The notes: generated by a model from the letters alone, not told the origin. Positions 7,701 through 16,462 are shown, numbered from the stretch's first letter. The stretch is DNA of 43,481 nt from an uncultured Clostridia bacterium (GCA_947632015.1 CANRNP010000009.1:1-43481), one strand, 5' to 3'. Numbers and translations are program-made.

Positions 7701-8353
7701 TGTTTCCCTACAAGTTCCGAATAAAGTTTCTCCGCCGCGGAAAACTCCGCAGCCTGTTTGTTCCTGCCCTCGCCCTCCGCGGTGCGCTCTAAGGCGCGGA
7801 CGGTGCAAAAGTACCTTCCCTGCTCTTCGCGGCAAACATATTCGGGCGTTTTTCCCGTGCGCTTTTGCACATATTCCTGCAAGAGCGATTTATAATTTTC
7901 GGTGCCCGCGGAGACGAGAAATCTCTTCACAAACGCCCGCGCGGGCAGCATGCCGCCGTCGAGATAGACGGCGCCGAGGAGCGCTTCGGGCAGACTTTCC
8001 ACCGTCTTGCTGCCGAGATTTTGCTCGCCGCCCGAAAACCGCAAAAAGCGCATGAACTTTTCCCGTTTGCACAGCCTGCCGAGCGCCGTTTTGGAGACGT
8101 ATTGCTGGCGGAGCGCGGTGAGTTCCCCCTCCTCCGCCTGCGGGCAGGAGACGAAGAGCCGCTCCGAAATGATGAGTTCGAGCACCGCGTCCCCCAAAAA
8201 TTCGAGCCGCTCGTTGTTGGCGCCGCCGAACGCATTCGAGTAAGATTTGTGGGTGAGCGCCTCTTCGAGAAGCGCCTTGTTCCGGAATGTATAACCGATC
8301 GAGCGTTCCGCCGCTTCGAGCGTCTCCGCAGAGAATCCTTCGCCGCTATACAC
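7697..8353 (-). CDS. rnc: Ribonuclease III
   Basis: A 218-residue endoribonuclease that cuts double-stranded RNA in rRNA and mRNA processing. The signature NERLEFLGDAVL (about residues 47-58) begins the catalytic core, and ALLGAVYLDGG marks the second acidic cluster. A double-stranded RNA-binding domain fills about residues 150-218. The residue matching the E. coli metal ligand Asp114 is serine here (ESLPEALLG), although the neighbouring Glu is kept. The start is GTG at 8353, overlapping the plsX stop by 8 nt with GGAG 7 bases upstream. An acpP gene, often found between plsX and rnc, is absent. Confidence 0.96.
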   Translation of the reverse strand: MYSGEGFSAETLEAAERSIGYTFRNKALLEEALTHKSYSNAFGGANNERLEFLGDAVLELIISERLFVSCPQAEEGELTALRQQYVSKTALGRLCKREKFMRFLRFSGGEQNLGSKTVESLPEALLGAVYLDGGMLPARAFVKRFLVSAGTENYKSLLQEYVQKRTGKTPEYVCREEQGRYFCTVRALERTAEGEGRNKQAAEFSAAEKLYSELVGKQ

Positions 8354-9365
8354 CGTTTTGCTCCGTTTTTTTCAGCATGTCCGCGATCTCGCCGACGAGC
8401 CCGCCCTTACAGGCGTCCACCGCCTGCACGACGGAGGGGCAAACGGCGTTCGCCCGCGAATTCCCGTGCGTTTTGACGACGACCTTTTTCAGCCCCAGAA
8501 AGACGGAGCCGCCGAGCTTTGCATAGTCGAGCATATCGCGGAGTTTTCCGATCTGCTTGCGCGCGCAGACATATGCGAGTTTGGAGCCGAGACTTTTCTT
8601 GAATTCCCGCTTCAAGACTTCGGAGACCGTCTTTCCGCAACCTTCCACCGACTTTAAGGCGATGTTGCCGGAAAAACCGTCCGCAACGACGATGTCGACA
8701 TCCCCGTACATGATGTCCCGCCCCTCGACGTTGCCGACGAAGTTAATCCCCGCCGTCTCTTTGAGGAGCGCATATGCCTCCTGATGCAAGGGATCGCCCT
8801 TGTGCTCCTCCGTGCCGTTGTTGAGGAGCCCGACTTTGGGGTTTTTCATGCCGAACGCCGCCTTGCCGTACGCCGTTGCCATAACGGCAAACTGGGCGAG
8901 ATAGGCGGGCTTGCATTCGGCGTTCGCGCCGCAATCGCACAGAAGGGTGCGGGTGCCGCGGACGTTGGGAATGCCCGGACAGAGCGCGGGCCGCATGACC
9001 CCTTCGAGCCTGCCGATGAGCATGACGCCCCCCGTGAGCACCGCGCCCGTGGAGCCCGCCGAAACGAACGCGCCCACCTCTTCGTCCTCTTTGAGGAGCT
9101 TTAAGCCCACGACGAGAGAGCTGTCCTTCTTGGCGCGGATCGCCTGCGTGGGAATGTCGTCGTTGGTGACCGTCTCGCTGCAAGGGACGATCTCCACCCG
9201 CGCGCCGTCGTATTTGTATTGTTTGAGTTCGGCTTCCACCGCCGATTTATCGCCCGTAAAAACGACCTTGAAGTCTTTGCGGACTTCGAGCGCCTGCACG
9301 GCGCCCTTTACGATCTCGCGGGGAGCGTTGTCCCCGCCCATTGCGTCCACTACGATCTTTAACAC
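8346..9365 (-). CDS. plsX: Phosphate acyltransferase PlsX
   Basis: A 339-residue enzyme that converts acyl-ACP to acyl-phosphate for PlsY, the first committed step of phospholipid synthesis in Bacillota. The canonical N-terminus [13 protein letters not shown] follows directly after a GTG start at 9365, which has an AGGGAGGAG Shine-Dalgarno 6 bases upstream. Longer in-frame ATG starts would cross the promoter and are rejected. [17 protein letters not shown] is a typical PlsX segment. It is first in the plsX-rnc-smc-ftsY run. The fapR and acpP neighbours common in other Bacillota are not seen. Confidence 0.96.
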   Translation of the reverse strand: MLKIVVDAMGGDNAPREIVKGAVQALEVRKDFKVVFTGDKSAVEAELKQYKYDGARVEIVPCSETVTNDDIPTQAIRAKKDSSLVVGLKLLKEDEEVGAFVSAGSTGAVLTGGVMLIGRLEGVMRPALCPGIPNVRGTRTLLCDCGANAECKPAYLAQFAVMATAYGKAAFGMKNPKVGLLNNGTEEHKGDPLHQEAYALLKETAGINFVGNVEGRDIMYGDVDIVVADGFSGNIALKSVEGCGKTVSEVLKREFKKSLGSKLAYVCARKQIGKLRDMLDYAKLGGSVFLGLKKVVVKTHGNSRANAVCPSVVQAVDACKGGLVGEIADMLKKTEQNGV

Positions 9366-9431
9366 AGACTTCTCCTCCCTCCGATCTGTTTGCATGCGCC
9401 TTTGGGGCGCGAAAAAAATTTCCGTGAATTT

Positions 9432-9460
9432 ATTATAGCAGTTTTTTTCGAAAAACACAA
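9432..9460 (-). promoter_or_regulatory. Promoter for plsX-rnc-smc
   Basis: On the minus strand a perfect TATAAT (9437-9432) lies 17 bp from a weak -35 box TTGTGT (9460-9455). The leader of about 60 nt contains a GC hairpin (GCGCC/GGCGC, 9397-9411) before the plsX Shine-Dalgarno. Confidence 0.7.
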
Positions 9461-9614
9461 TGAATTCAACGACATTTCGGGAAAAAGGGCGCACGGGGCT
9501 TTTGCGGGTATAAAACGGCGGAGGTGCGTCGAAAATAAAGGGCGCAGTGGGCAAAGGATCCCCGTGCTACATAGAATGGTAACGAGGGGGACGCCCACAA
9601 AAGAAGGTGCCGAA

Positions 9615-9968
9615 ATGAATGTAAAACGCGGAGAACTCTATTATGCCGACCTCTCCCCCGTTGTGGGGAGCGAACAGGGCGGCGTGCGCCCCGTGCTCGT
9701 GGTACAGAACGATACGGGCAACAAATATTCCCCCACCGTGATCGCCGCCGCCGTGACGAGCAAGATCCACAAGGCGCGGCTTCCCACCCATATCGAACTG
9801 CCGCAGGCGTTCGGACTTGCCAAAGATTCGGTGATCCTGCTCGAACAGATCAGGACCATCGACAAAAAACGGTTGATGTCCCGCATCGGCGAATTGCCGC
9901 CGTCCACCATGTCGCGCGTGAACCGAGCCATCCTCATCAGCCTCGGTTTTGCCGACAGCAAACCGTGA
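9615..9968 (+). CDS. ndoA: EndoA/MazF-type mRNA interferase toxin, no antitoxin seen
   Basis: A 117-residue PemK/MazF-fold ribonuclease, very close to the EndoA type of Bacillota ([19 protein letters not shown], then [22 protein letters not shown] and [17 protein letters not shown]). EndoA cleaves mRNA at short motifs such as UACAU. The start ATG at 9615 has AAGGTG upstream; the open frame extends further 5' but without family similarity. In Bacillus the antitoxin EndoAI is encoded directly upstream. Here 9470-9614 holds no plausible small gene, so the antitoxin is missing, elsewhere or highly divergent. It is the only plus-strand gene between plsX and the pilin operon. Confidence 0.95.
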   Translation: MNVKRGELYYADLSPVVGSEQGGVRPVLVVQNDTGNKYSPTVIAAAVTSKIHKARLPTHIELPQAFGLAKDSVILLEQIRTIDKKRLMSRIGELPPSTMSRVNRAILISLGFADSKP

Positions 9969-9970
9969 GG

Positions 9971-10000
9971 GAAGCGCCGCGGGATTTCCCGCGGCGCTTC
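9971..10000 (+). terminator. Terminator hairpin after ndoA
   Basis: A perfect 14-bp stem, GAAGCGCCGCGGGA with its complement and a TT loop, begins 2 bp after the ndoA stop. The T tract is short (TT then AACGG), so termination strength is uncertain. Confidence 0.65.
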
Positions 10001-10005
10001 TTAAC

Positions 10006-10039
10006 GGAAAAGGCAACGGGAAACCCCATTGCCTTTTCC
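10006..10039. terminator. Second hairpin between convergent genes
   Basis: An 11-bp perfect stem, GGAAAAGGCAA and TTGCCTTTTCC, encloses a 12-nt loop between convergent ndoA and the last pilin gene. It probably serves as a terminator for the pilin operon on the minus strand, although a clean T tract is lacking. Confidence 0.5.
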
Positions 10040-10070
10040 ACATATCTTAAAAAGAGAAGAATTGTGTAAG

Positions 10071-10577
10071 CTAAGTTGTAGTAACGCCGTTGAGGAGGTT
10101 GAACGCCGCGCTTCCGCTCCAAAGGATTTTTTTGCCGTAGGCTATCGAGACGGAAACCGAGACGCCGCTTGTGCCGCTTGCGGAAAATTCCAGGCTGTCT
10201 ACTTTCAGATTTCCGTAAGATACGCCCGAAAAGAGCAGATCGGAAACGTCCGAACCGTCCTTTGTGTGATGCAAAACGATCATCCCCTCATCGTTAATCC
10301 CGAAATGGTAGTTCTGGTTGTGCCGATCGGGGTCGAACGTGACGGTTTTTTCGTTATTGTCGATCTTGACGTTGAGGGCAAAACGGAGCTCATTTTGCAC
10401 GTTATCGAGCGCCTCGCTGCCGAGAATTTCGGCTTGCGCCACTTCCTTGATCATGAAGGTGGAATTGAGCACCGCGGAGCTCATGACCGCGACCATGACC
10501 GAAACGAAGCCGAGAAGAAGTACCGCGATGAGCATTTCGGCGAGCGTAAAGCCCTTTTTCGAAAGAAGTTTTTTCAC
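10071..10577 (-). CDS. Prepilin-like protein (type II/IV N-terminal motif)
   Basis: A 168-residue protein with a class III-like prepilin leader: MKKLLSKKG followed by FTLAEMLIAVLLLGFV. Cleavage by a PilD/ComC-type peptidase would fall after Gly9, with Glu at mature position 5. The rest is a soluble beta-rich pilin-like head with no recognised domain. The start is GTG at 10577, overlapping the stop of the previous gene as GTGA, with AGGAGG upstream. It is the last of four overlapping or closely spaced pilin-type genes and is probably a minor pilin or pseudopilin of a type IV pilus or secretion system. No assembly ATPase, platform protein or prepilin peptidase is present here. Confidence 0.85.
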   Translation of the reverse strand: MKKLLSKKGFTLAEMLIAVLLLGFVSVMVAVMSSAVLNSTFMIKEVAQAEILGSEALDNVQNELRFALNVKIDNNEKTVTFDPDRHNQNYHFGINDEGMIVLHHTKDGSDVSDLLFSGVSYGNLKVDSLEFSASGTSGVSVSVSIAYGKKILWSGSAAFNLLNGVTTT

Positions 10578-10924
10578 GACGACTTTCCTCCTGCGTATTT
10601 ATAGACGGTCATGCCGTCCTCTGTGAACATCTCGACGTTCGCGGGGGGCACCGTCCCCGCCTCACCTGAATTCGCGCCCGCGGGGGTATAAGTTATCTGC
10701 CCTTTGTTTTCGGAAGCGGCGGAAGAATCGATCTTCTCTTCGAGCTCCTTTGCCGCTTGATAGAACTTTTCGTCCTCTTGCCGCGCGGCGGTGTTGATGC
10801 TCATTGACGCCGTGTACATGGTGGCGAACAGCCCCGCCGCGAGCGCGATGATGAGGATCGCGATGAGAATTTCGGCGAGCGTTTCGCCCTTTTTCGACAT
10901 TGCTTTTGCCTTTAAGCGTTTCAT
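10574..10924 (-). CDS. Prepilin-like minor pilin
   Basis: A 116-residue prepilin-like protein. The basic leader MKRLKAKAMSKKG precedes ETLAEILIAILIIALAAG, giving the expected Glu at mature position 5 but an unusual Glu at position 1; the GETL form also occurs in other Bacillota. The remaining 80 residues are polar, with a coiled-coil-like stretch (EDEKFYQAAKELEEKI), and lack a typical pilin disulfide. The ATG at 10924 overlaps the stop of the upstream gene as ATGA. Probably a minor pilin that co-assembles with the other three products. Confidence 0.82.
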   Translation of the reverse strand: MKRLKAKAMSKKGETLAEILIAILIIALAAGLFATMYTASMSINTAARQEDEKFYQAAKELEEKIDSSAASENKGQITYTPAGANSGEAGTVPPANVEMFTEDGMTVYKYAGGKSS

Positions 10925-11613
10925 CCTTTTCCTTCCTCCTTCTCTTTCTCTTTGTTTCCGACAAGCAGTTTATCGACGTAGAATTGCGCCCCATCCGTCG
11001 AAAACGTCATGGTTCTGCGGTATTTTTTCGTTTCCGGATCCTGCTGAAAATTCCCCTCCCCGTATTTATCGAAGCGCGATTCGACCTTCAACGTCGCGTA
11101 ATAATTCTGCTGTTCGCCCGCCACGCCCTTTGCGGAGTAGAGGTGGAAATAGAAGGTAGCGCCCGAAATTTTCAACTGGACGTACACCTGCCCCATTTCC
11201 GGCGCCCCGGACACGGAGAGAAGAAAGTCGATAACCGGAAATTGAGCCGCCGTAGACAGCGAGTAGGTTTTGAGCGCATTCTGAAAACGGGTATCCGCGA
11301 GAAACAGATCCTCAGAACCGTCAGTAATCTTGTATTCCATAGAGATCTGCTCTACATTTGTGGGCTCCGCCGCCGCCGTGTACTCTACCTCGACGTGTTC
11401 CAAACGGTTCAAAATGAGCTTTGCCGCGGAGACCACGGCGAGGTATTCCTGCCTATCCTCTTTTTCGTGCGTGTATCTGCCCGCGTTGGACGACGCCATG
11501 GTTAAAGCGACCGTCCCCGAAAGGAGGGCGAGGAAAAAGATGAGGAGCGCAATGAGGACCGCCGCGCCGCGGCGGCAGGACATTTTTGCATACAGAACGC
11601 TGTTGTGTTTCAT
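10921..11613 (-). CDS. PilX-like minor pilin with N-terminal membrane anchor
   Basis: A 230-residue protein whose N-terminus, CRRGAAVLIALLIFFLALL, resembles the PilX_N class: a basic-Gly junction then a hydrophobic helix without the Glu at position 5. The remaining domain is beta-rich with no cysteines outside the N-terminal segment, and it ends in a charged lysine/glutamate tail (KEKEKEEGKG). It sits between the large prepilin and two small minor pilins, as PilX-type proteins do in minor pilin operons. Family assignment rests on the N-terminus and context. Confidence 0.75.
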   Translation of the reverse strand: MKHNSVLYAKMSCRRGAAVLIALLIFFLALLSGTVALTMASSNAGRYTHEKEDRQEYLAVVSAAKLILNRLEHVEVEYTAAAEPTNVEQISMEYKITDGSEDLFLADTRFQNALKTYSLSTAAQFPVIDFLLSVSGAPEMGQVYVQLKISGATFYFHLYSAKGVAGEQQNYYATLKVESRFDKYGEGNFQQDPETKKYRRTMTFSTDGAQFYVDKLLVGNKEKEKEEGKG

Positions 11614-11625
11614 ATCCTTTTCGAC

Positions 11626-14600
11626 CTATCCTTGCCCGTCCATAACAGTGAAACATGTATTCGTTTTATCCCAAGCGAGCCGAACATTGCTTATGGACAG
11701 GGTTTTCTCATTATAGCCCACCGCGGCCTTAAACTCCTCTGGGTTCACGTCGATATAGCTGTAGTCGTGAACTCCGGTCTTCGGTTGCGGGCCCTTTATC
11801 GCGGTGCCTTGGGGAACACCTTCCTTGGGGCGGACACGGTACATCTCCTGACCTTCGCGATTTGCATAGTCGGGGAGGAGATAGAAGCCGAAGAAATCCC
11901 AGCCGAGCGGTATGCCATTGTAATCGATCCCATCGCCCGTCGGCAGGAAACTGCTCCCCGTTATGGGGTCATATTTGGAGCTATAATATGCCGCCGCGGC
12001 AAAGGTGATCTGGCTTCCATCTGTCGTGATCTTCGTTGTGCCGAGTTCGTACATCTCGTATTTTTTCACCCTATTCGCATAATAATAGGCGTCTCCCTCC
12101 TGGAAGAATATGCCGTCGGCGCTCAGAGTGCCGTCGGTGTGCCGAATGCCGTTTTCATCGTCACGCCAGATAGCATTTATTACCACGTTGCCGTCCTTAA
12201 TCTCGATCTGATGATGCGCCGTAATAACCCCCGGATCGACGTATCTTGCGACATCTCCCCCTTTTCCCATTCCTTCGTAATAGCCGCAATAATATCCCTT
12301 GAACGTCTGACTAAAATTCGGTTCGGTTTCAAGTTCATTCTCGTACGAATCGATCCAGTAGCCCCAGAAGTCATCGTTATCTTTCGGCATGGGGAAGGGA
12401 TATTTCGCGGTGCGATCGTTCCCAAGTTGTGTTGCTTTCCAGTACCAGCGCACAGTGCTTGCCGCCCCGCCTGCCCAATCCGGAGAGCCAAAGTGATTCG
12501 CCAGCGACTTAGCGGTACAGGCGACCCCGTCTTTTTTATCTTGTCCGTTTTTCAGAGACAAAACGTCGCCCGTGCAGGTGAAGCGCGCCAAAACGTTTGC
12601 CGTTACGGGGAAGTCGAGCTCTTTTTGATAGAGATAATAGTTATTCGTATCCCCCTCGAAGGTGCCGTAGGCAACGGGCGGAAGGATCTCCCATTGAACG
12701 GCGGAATAGCAATTCGAAACTTTTTCGATATCTTTTGCGTCGACCTGCGCGATGAGTCCGCCGCCGACCCGCGCCATGTACTCAATGATCCCCGCGGCAA
12801 AACTGTTTGTAACCGTGAGAGCGCCTTTGGCAACGCCTTTTTCATTGATCTTTTGCAAAGAGCCCGGCTCCTTCGCATTGTCGAAGTGCCAGTTCCAGCC
12901 CTCCCCGGATACGGAGGAGGGGGAGGCGACGCCGCCGATGAGCCCGCCCGCGTAGTAGCCCGAAATTTGACCTGCCGCATAGCTGTTATTGATTTCTACC
13001 TTACCCATTGTGAGCCCGACGAGCCCGCCCGCATAGACGCATTCGGCGGAGCGCCAATAATATTCGGTGCAGACGCTCACCGAGGCGGCGCAATTTTCGA
13101 AGGTCGTTTTCTCGCCGTCGGAGCCGATCGCCAAGCCGACGAGCCCGCCCGCAACAATGCCCGATATGCGGTTGTCCGTGAGGTTCTTCTTAATCCAATC
13201 TTTTTGGTCTGCGTCGTCGGAATTCTCGACTTTGAACGCTTGGTCGGGGTCGATATACACGCGCACGTTGGTGAATTGGCAGTTCACGGCGATGCCGACA
13301 AGCCCGCCCGATACGACGCTGTTATATGTCGCGTCGAGCCTCGTGACGAGGTGGGAATTCGCGTCGTGCTCAAGGAAACTTCTCTGTTCCCCATTTCTCC
13401 AAACCTTCGGGTTGATCACATCGAGATCCTTGAAAGTGCAGTTCTGCGCGAAGCCGAAAAGTCCGCCGGGCCATGGAGCTCTTCCTTCGAACGGGACGCC
13501 GATAATCGCATAGGAGCCGCCCCCTTGGCTATCCGGCTTTTCTCCCGAAAGGGTGAACTCTGTTTTATTTCTGAAATACAACATGGATACCGCAATGCCG
13601 TCCCACTCGGCGGCATAACCCCACGACCCCTTATATTCGGGCATCTTTTTGAGCAACGCCTGGCGCACAGCCGCCACCTTGTTGTACGCCGCCTGCTCGG
13701 TAATGTCGCCGCTGAGAGTCGCCTTGGTGATGTCGTTTTTCGTATCGAACACATAGGAGAGATTGTTGAGGTCCCGAATGGACGAGAGCGTTACCGTGTT
13801 GGTTTCGCCCGCGAGCGCATAAAAGTAGGGACAGATATATTGCGCTTTTTCGTCGAAAGGAACATACGTCTCGTCGTCGAAATTGTACAGACGCGCGTCC
13901 GGTGCGTCTTCGCTCTTGGCGGAAACCGGCTCGTCGTCGGAGAGGACGTGCAATTTCACCCTTAAAGTCATGCTCTTATCGACGGGGACGAAATCCGTAA
14001 CGGAGGCGGAGGCAAAGAGACGAGCAAGAACCGACCCGTCTATTCCTCCGCATTCCCTCTTCCCAAAGGTGAGGTAGGGATTCACCGTACCGTTGAACCA
14101 GTTCGCGATCGATTCCCGCGGGTAGAGGAGATCCGACGCCATCGTGACGACGCCCGGATTCGTCTGGTGGCGCAAATTGTATTGTGCCCCGCCGTAATTC
14201 GCCCTGGTCGTAATCAAAGAATCGAGCGCGAAGCGCAACTTTCCGCCGTTTTCCACGATCGAGTTGACCGTGAGGGTGCCGTAATCGCCCTGGATCGGTA
14301 CGACTTCTTTTTTTTCCTCGTCGAACACATTTTTGACGTTGGTCACAACATATTTGCCTTCGAGCCTGCCTTCGGTATAGATGAGGACTTCGTCGTAGCT
14401 ATCATCAGAGTATTTATCACCCTCTTTTTTCGGAATGCAGGCGAACACTTCGAGGCACAGCTTTTTATCGGCAATTTGGGGGGAAGCAGAGCCCACCATC
14501 TGGAGTTCGAGATACAGCTCGTCGTCGTACTGCCAGGCGAGGGTGAAATCGGGCAAGCCGACGTTCCGTTCGGGACGGGGCACGCCGTAACCGAGATAGT

Positions 14601-15174
14601 ACCCGATGAAGTTCTCATTCAAAATGTCCTCATAGGCAACGAGGGTAAGATTCCCTTCGGCGTCGTAGGGCTTGAAGAGCGTTTTTACGTCGAAGGGCTT
14701 TTCGCAGTAAAAGACGAACAGAACGTTCGCCGATTCGGAGTCGTACCCGACGACGATATTCCCCTTTTCGAGAAGCTCGGTATCGGTGATCGCGCCCGAT
14801 AAGAGATATTTCTTCCCCAAGATCGCCCTGTTTTTCGCCGCCTCGTCCGCTTCGCCATAGGCGAAGTTGCTCACAAGGCACACGGTTTTCTCCTCGTTCG
14901 AAGTTTTGTCAAAAAACTGAATGCTCTCCGCCGCCGAGTCGTTCAGGAAGGAAAAATCGTCCGAGCCGAGGTTCTTTACCCCGTAGAGCTTGCTCTGAAC
15001 GGCGACCCCCACCGCGCGCGCGTTATCGTTCATCGCCGCCCGCTTGATCGCCTGCGATTCGGATATTAAATTCGGAGCCGCTATGCCGAGCAACGTCGTC
15101 ATGATCGCAACGACGAGCAGAATCTCGATCAGCGTCGTTCCGCGTCTGTTTTTGAGTTTTTCCAAAAGCTTCAT
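11626..15174 (-). CDS. Very large prepilin with GLUG repeats, candidate pilus-tip adhesin
   Basis: The start is the ATG at 15174, preceded by AAGGAGG at the right distance; two upstream in-frame ATGs lack one. The product has 1182 residues. MKLLEKLKNRRG precedes TTLIEILLVVAIMTTLLG, a standard prepilin cleavage site with Glu at mature position 5. Residues about 590-830 carry GLUG-like repeats (SGGLVGIAV, AGGLVGLAIG, AGGLVGLTMG, AGGLIGG with NSYAAGQI), a beta-helical motif known from bacterial surface adhesins and IgA-protease-like proteins. Ordinary pilins are 130-250 residues. The gene heads the operon and has its own promoter, so a large pilus-tip adhesin assembled with three minor pilins is the best inference. 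The ligand is unknown. Confidence 0.85.
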   Translation of the reverse strand: MKLLEKLKNRRGTTLIEILLVVAIMTTLLGIAAPNLISESQAIKRAAMNDNARAVGVAVQSKLYGVKNLGSDDFSFLNDSAAESIQFFDKTSNEEKTVCLVSNFAYGEADEAAKNRAILGKKYLLSGAITDTELLEKGNIVVGYDSESANVLFVFYCEKPFDVKTLFKPYDAEGNLTLVAYEDILNENFIGYYLGYGVPRPERNVGLPDFTLAWQYDDELYLELQMVGSASPQIADKKLCLEVFACIPKKEGDKYSDDSYDEVLIYTEGRLEGKYVVTNVKNVFDEEKKEVVPIQGDYGTLTVNSIVENGGKLRFALDSLITTRANYGGAQYNLRHQTNPGVVTMASDLLYPRESIANWFNGTVNPYLTFGKRECGGIDGSVLARLFASASVTDFVPVDKSMTLRVKLHVLSDDEPVSAKSEDAPDARLYNFDDETYVPFDEKAQYICPYFYALAGETNTVTLSSIRDLNNLSYVFDTKNDITKATLSGDITEQAAYNKVAAVRQALLKKMPEYKGSWGYAAEWDGIAVSMLYFRNKTEFTLSGEKPDSQGGGSYAIIGVPFEGRAPWPGGLFGFAQNCTFKDLDVINPKVWRNGEQRSFLEHDANSHLVTRLDATYNSVVSGGLVGIAVNCQFTNVRVYIDPDQAFKVENSDDADQKDWIKKNLTDNRISGIVAGGLVGLAIGSDGEKTTFENCAASVSVCTEYYWRSAECVYAGGLVGLTMGKVEINNSYAAGQISGYYAGGLIGGVASPSSVSGEGWNWHFDNAKEPGSLQKINEKGVAKGALTVTNSFAAGIIEYMARVGGGLIAQVDAKDIEKVSNCYSAVQWEILPPVAYGTFEGDTNNYYLYQKELDFPVTANVLARFTCTGDVLSLKNGQDKKDGVACTAKSLANHFGSPDWAGGAASTVRWYWKATQLGNDRTAKYPFPMPKDNDDFWGYWIDSYENELETEPNFSQTFKGYYCGYYEGMGKGGDVARYVDPGVITAHHQIEIKDGNVVINAIWRDDENGIRHTDGTLSADGIFFQEGDAYYYANRVKKYEMYELGTTKITTDGSQITFAAAAYYSSKYDPITGSSFLPTGDGIDYNGIPLGWDFFGFYLLPDYANREGQEMYRVRPKEGVPQGTAIKGPQPKTGVHDYSYIDVNPEEFKAAVGYNEKTLSISNVRLAWDKTNTCFTVMDGQG

Positions 15175-15203
15175 CCCAAACCTCCTTCGCATTTTTGCAT
15201 GCA

Positions 15204-15249
15204 CGCGGCTTTTTGCATGCCGCGCTGTATTTCCACGCGGAAAATACAG
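15204..15249 (-). promoter_or_regulatory. Two hairpins in the pilin operon leader
   Basis: Between promoter and start codon the leader can fold CTGTATTT/AAATACAG (15225-15249) and, next to it, CGCGGC/GCCGCG (15204-15224). They would stack just before the Shine-Dalgarno and may affect translation or mRNA stability. No known riboswitch class is recognised. Confidence 0.4.
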
Positions 15250-15283
15250 AGATTACACGAATCCATATAGTTTACACAGTACT

Positions 15284-15312
15284 ATTTTATATCAACTCAT
15301 CGGAAAAGTCAA
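15284..15312 (-). promoter_or_regulatory. Promoter for the pilin operon
   Basis: On the minus strand TTGACT (15312-15307) and TAAAAT (15289-15284) are 17 bp apart. This gives a leader of about 100 nt for the large prepilin gene. The rest of the 281-bp gap between the prepilin and the integrase (15175-15455) holds only this promoter, the leader hairpins and the integrase terminator. Confidence 0.8.
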
Positions 15313-15430
15313 CACTAACAGCGCTTTTTTCACCATAATTTCGCAAAAATAGCGCGCTTCTATTCCCTTTGGGCGGGTTTTTGCCGCGGGGGCGGAATTT
15401 TTGTCATCGATTGCTGTTTTCTATGTACCA

Positions 15431-15457
15431 AAACGGCGGCAGAATTTGCCGCCGTTT
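15431..15457 (-). terminator. Terminator overlapping the integrase stop codon
   Basis: An 11-bp perfect stem, AAACGGCGGCA with TGCCGCCGTTT around a 5-nt loop, includes the first bases of the TAA stop. On the minus strand it ends in a short T run. Confidence 0.7.
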
Positions 15458-16388
15458 ACAAATTTCGGGAAAGAGCGGGGAAAAGGAGCTTGCCCACCTT
15501 GTTCATCATCTCCGCTTTGTGCTCCAAGAGCGAGTGGGCGTAGCGCTGTAACGTTACCACGGGGTTCTTGTGCCCCAACAGCTCGGATAGGGTCTTTACG
15601 TCCATGCCCACCTCCAAAGCCCGCGTGGCAAAAGTATGCCTGAGCGCGTGAAAGCCCTTGTGCTCGATGCCGAGCTTTTTGAGCAGACGGTCGAACGCCC
15701 GCTGATAGGTGCGCACCTGAGCGCCGTATTCCGACCTTCCCGCAACCACGTATTTGCCGTTCGTCTCCCGCTTGATCTCCTTCAAAAAGACAACGATCTG
15801 CCCCGGAAGCGGAATCACCCGCTCCGAACTGATCGTCTTTGTCGTATCGAGCACCTTGCAGTAATGCCCGTTTTTCCAGCTGTCGTGGCAGGACTTCGAG
15901 ACGGTAAGAAGCGCTTTGCCGAAGTCGACGTCGTCCCAGGTGAGGGCGAGAAGTTCCCCGATGCGCAGTCCCGTGTAGAGGGAGAGCAACATGCCGAACA
16001 GATAGGGCATATCGTGTTCCAACACGTATTTCTCGATCTTTTTCTGCTCCTCTTTGCCGAAACATGCCACCTTTTTTTCCCGCAACTTGGGGCGGACGAT
16101 CGCGCCCGTGTATTGCGTTTCTGCCACGCCGAGCAGCACCGCCTTTTTGAGCGACGACCTCAGCACGGACAAAATGCCGTTTACCGTGTTCGCCGCAAGC
16201 GCGCGCTGAGAAAGACGCACCGAAAACTTTTGCAACTCCACCGCACCGATCGCGTTTATTTCGCGGTCGCCGAATTCGGGCAAAATGTATTGCTCCGCCT
16301 GCGCGCGGTATTTGCGGTATGTCCGCTCCTTCACGGTGGGCTTTACATACAGCCCAAGCCATTCGCCCATCCATTCTCTGTACAACAT
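15456..16388 (-). CDS. Tyrosine recombinase / integrase (XerC/D-like fold)
   Basis: A 310-residue tyrosine recombinase with a complete active site: Arg142 (TGLRIGEL), Lys184, His247 and Arg250 (HALRHTFAT), His273 (LLGHKN) and nucleophile Tyr283. An N-terminal SAM-like, core-binding domain covers about residues 1-100. It resembles phage or ICE integrases more than the housekeeping XerC/XerD, judging by its N-terminal region. No excisionase, relaxase or phage gene lies nearby, and each side of the gene carries the 10-mer AAAACGGCGG in the same orientation (15430-15439, 16509-16518). It could be a minimal mobile unit, a remnant of one, or a DNA inversion enzyme; the inversion target is not evident. 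Confidence 0.93.
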   Translation of the reverse strand: MLYREWMGEWLGLYVKPTVKERTYRKYRAQAEQYILPEFGDREINAIGAVELQKFSVRLSQRALAANTVNGILSVLRSSLKKAVLLGVAETQYTGAIVRPKLREKKVACFGKEEQKKIEKYVLEHDMPYLFGMLLSLYTGLRIGELLALTWDDVDFGKALLTVSKSCHDSWKNGHYCKVLDTTKTISSERVIPLPGQIVVFLKEIKRETNGKYVVAGRSEYGAQVRTYQRAFDRLLKKLGIEHKGFHALRHTFATRALEVGMDVKTLSELLGHKNPVVTLQRYAHSLLEHKAEMMNKVGKLLFPALSRNL

Positions 16389-16462
16389 TTTCTACTCCTT
16401 TCCTCTGTATTCCGGCGAAACGCCGTGTGGAATATGATACCCCTTCCTCCCGCTTTTTGCAT

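Noticed and set aside
9481..9614. Promoter for ndoA
   Set aside because: TATAAA and TAGAAT occur, but neither has a -35 box at usable distance, so no call is made.
11605..13965. 786-residue plus-strand open frame opposite the large prepilin, and a 623-residue one opposite smc (4560-6431)
   Set aside because: Both are antisense to well-supported genes; long antisense frames are expected with GC-rich codon use, and neither shows a domain or start signal.
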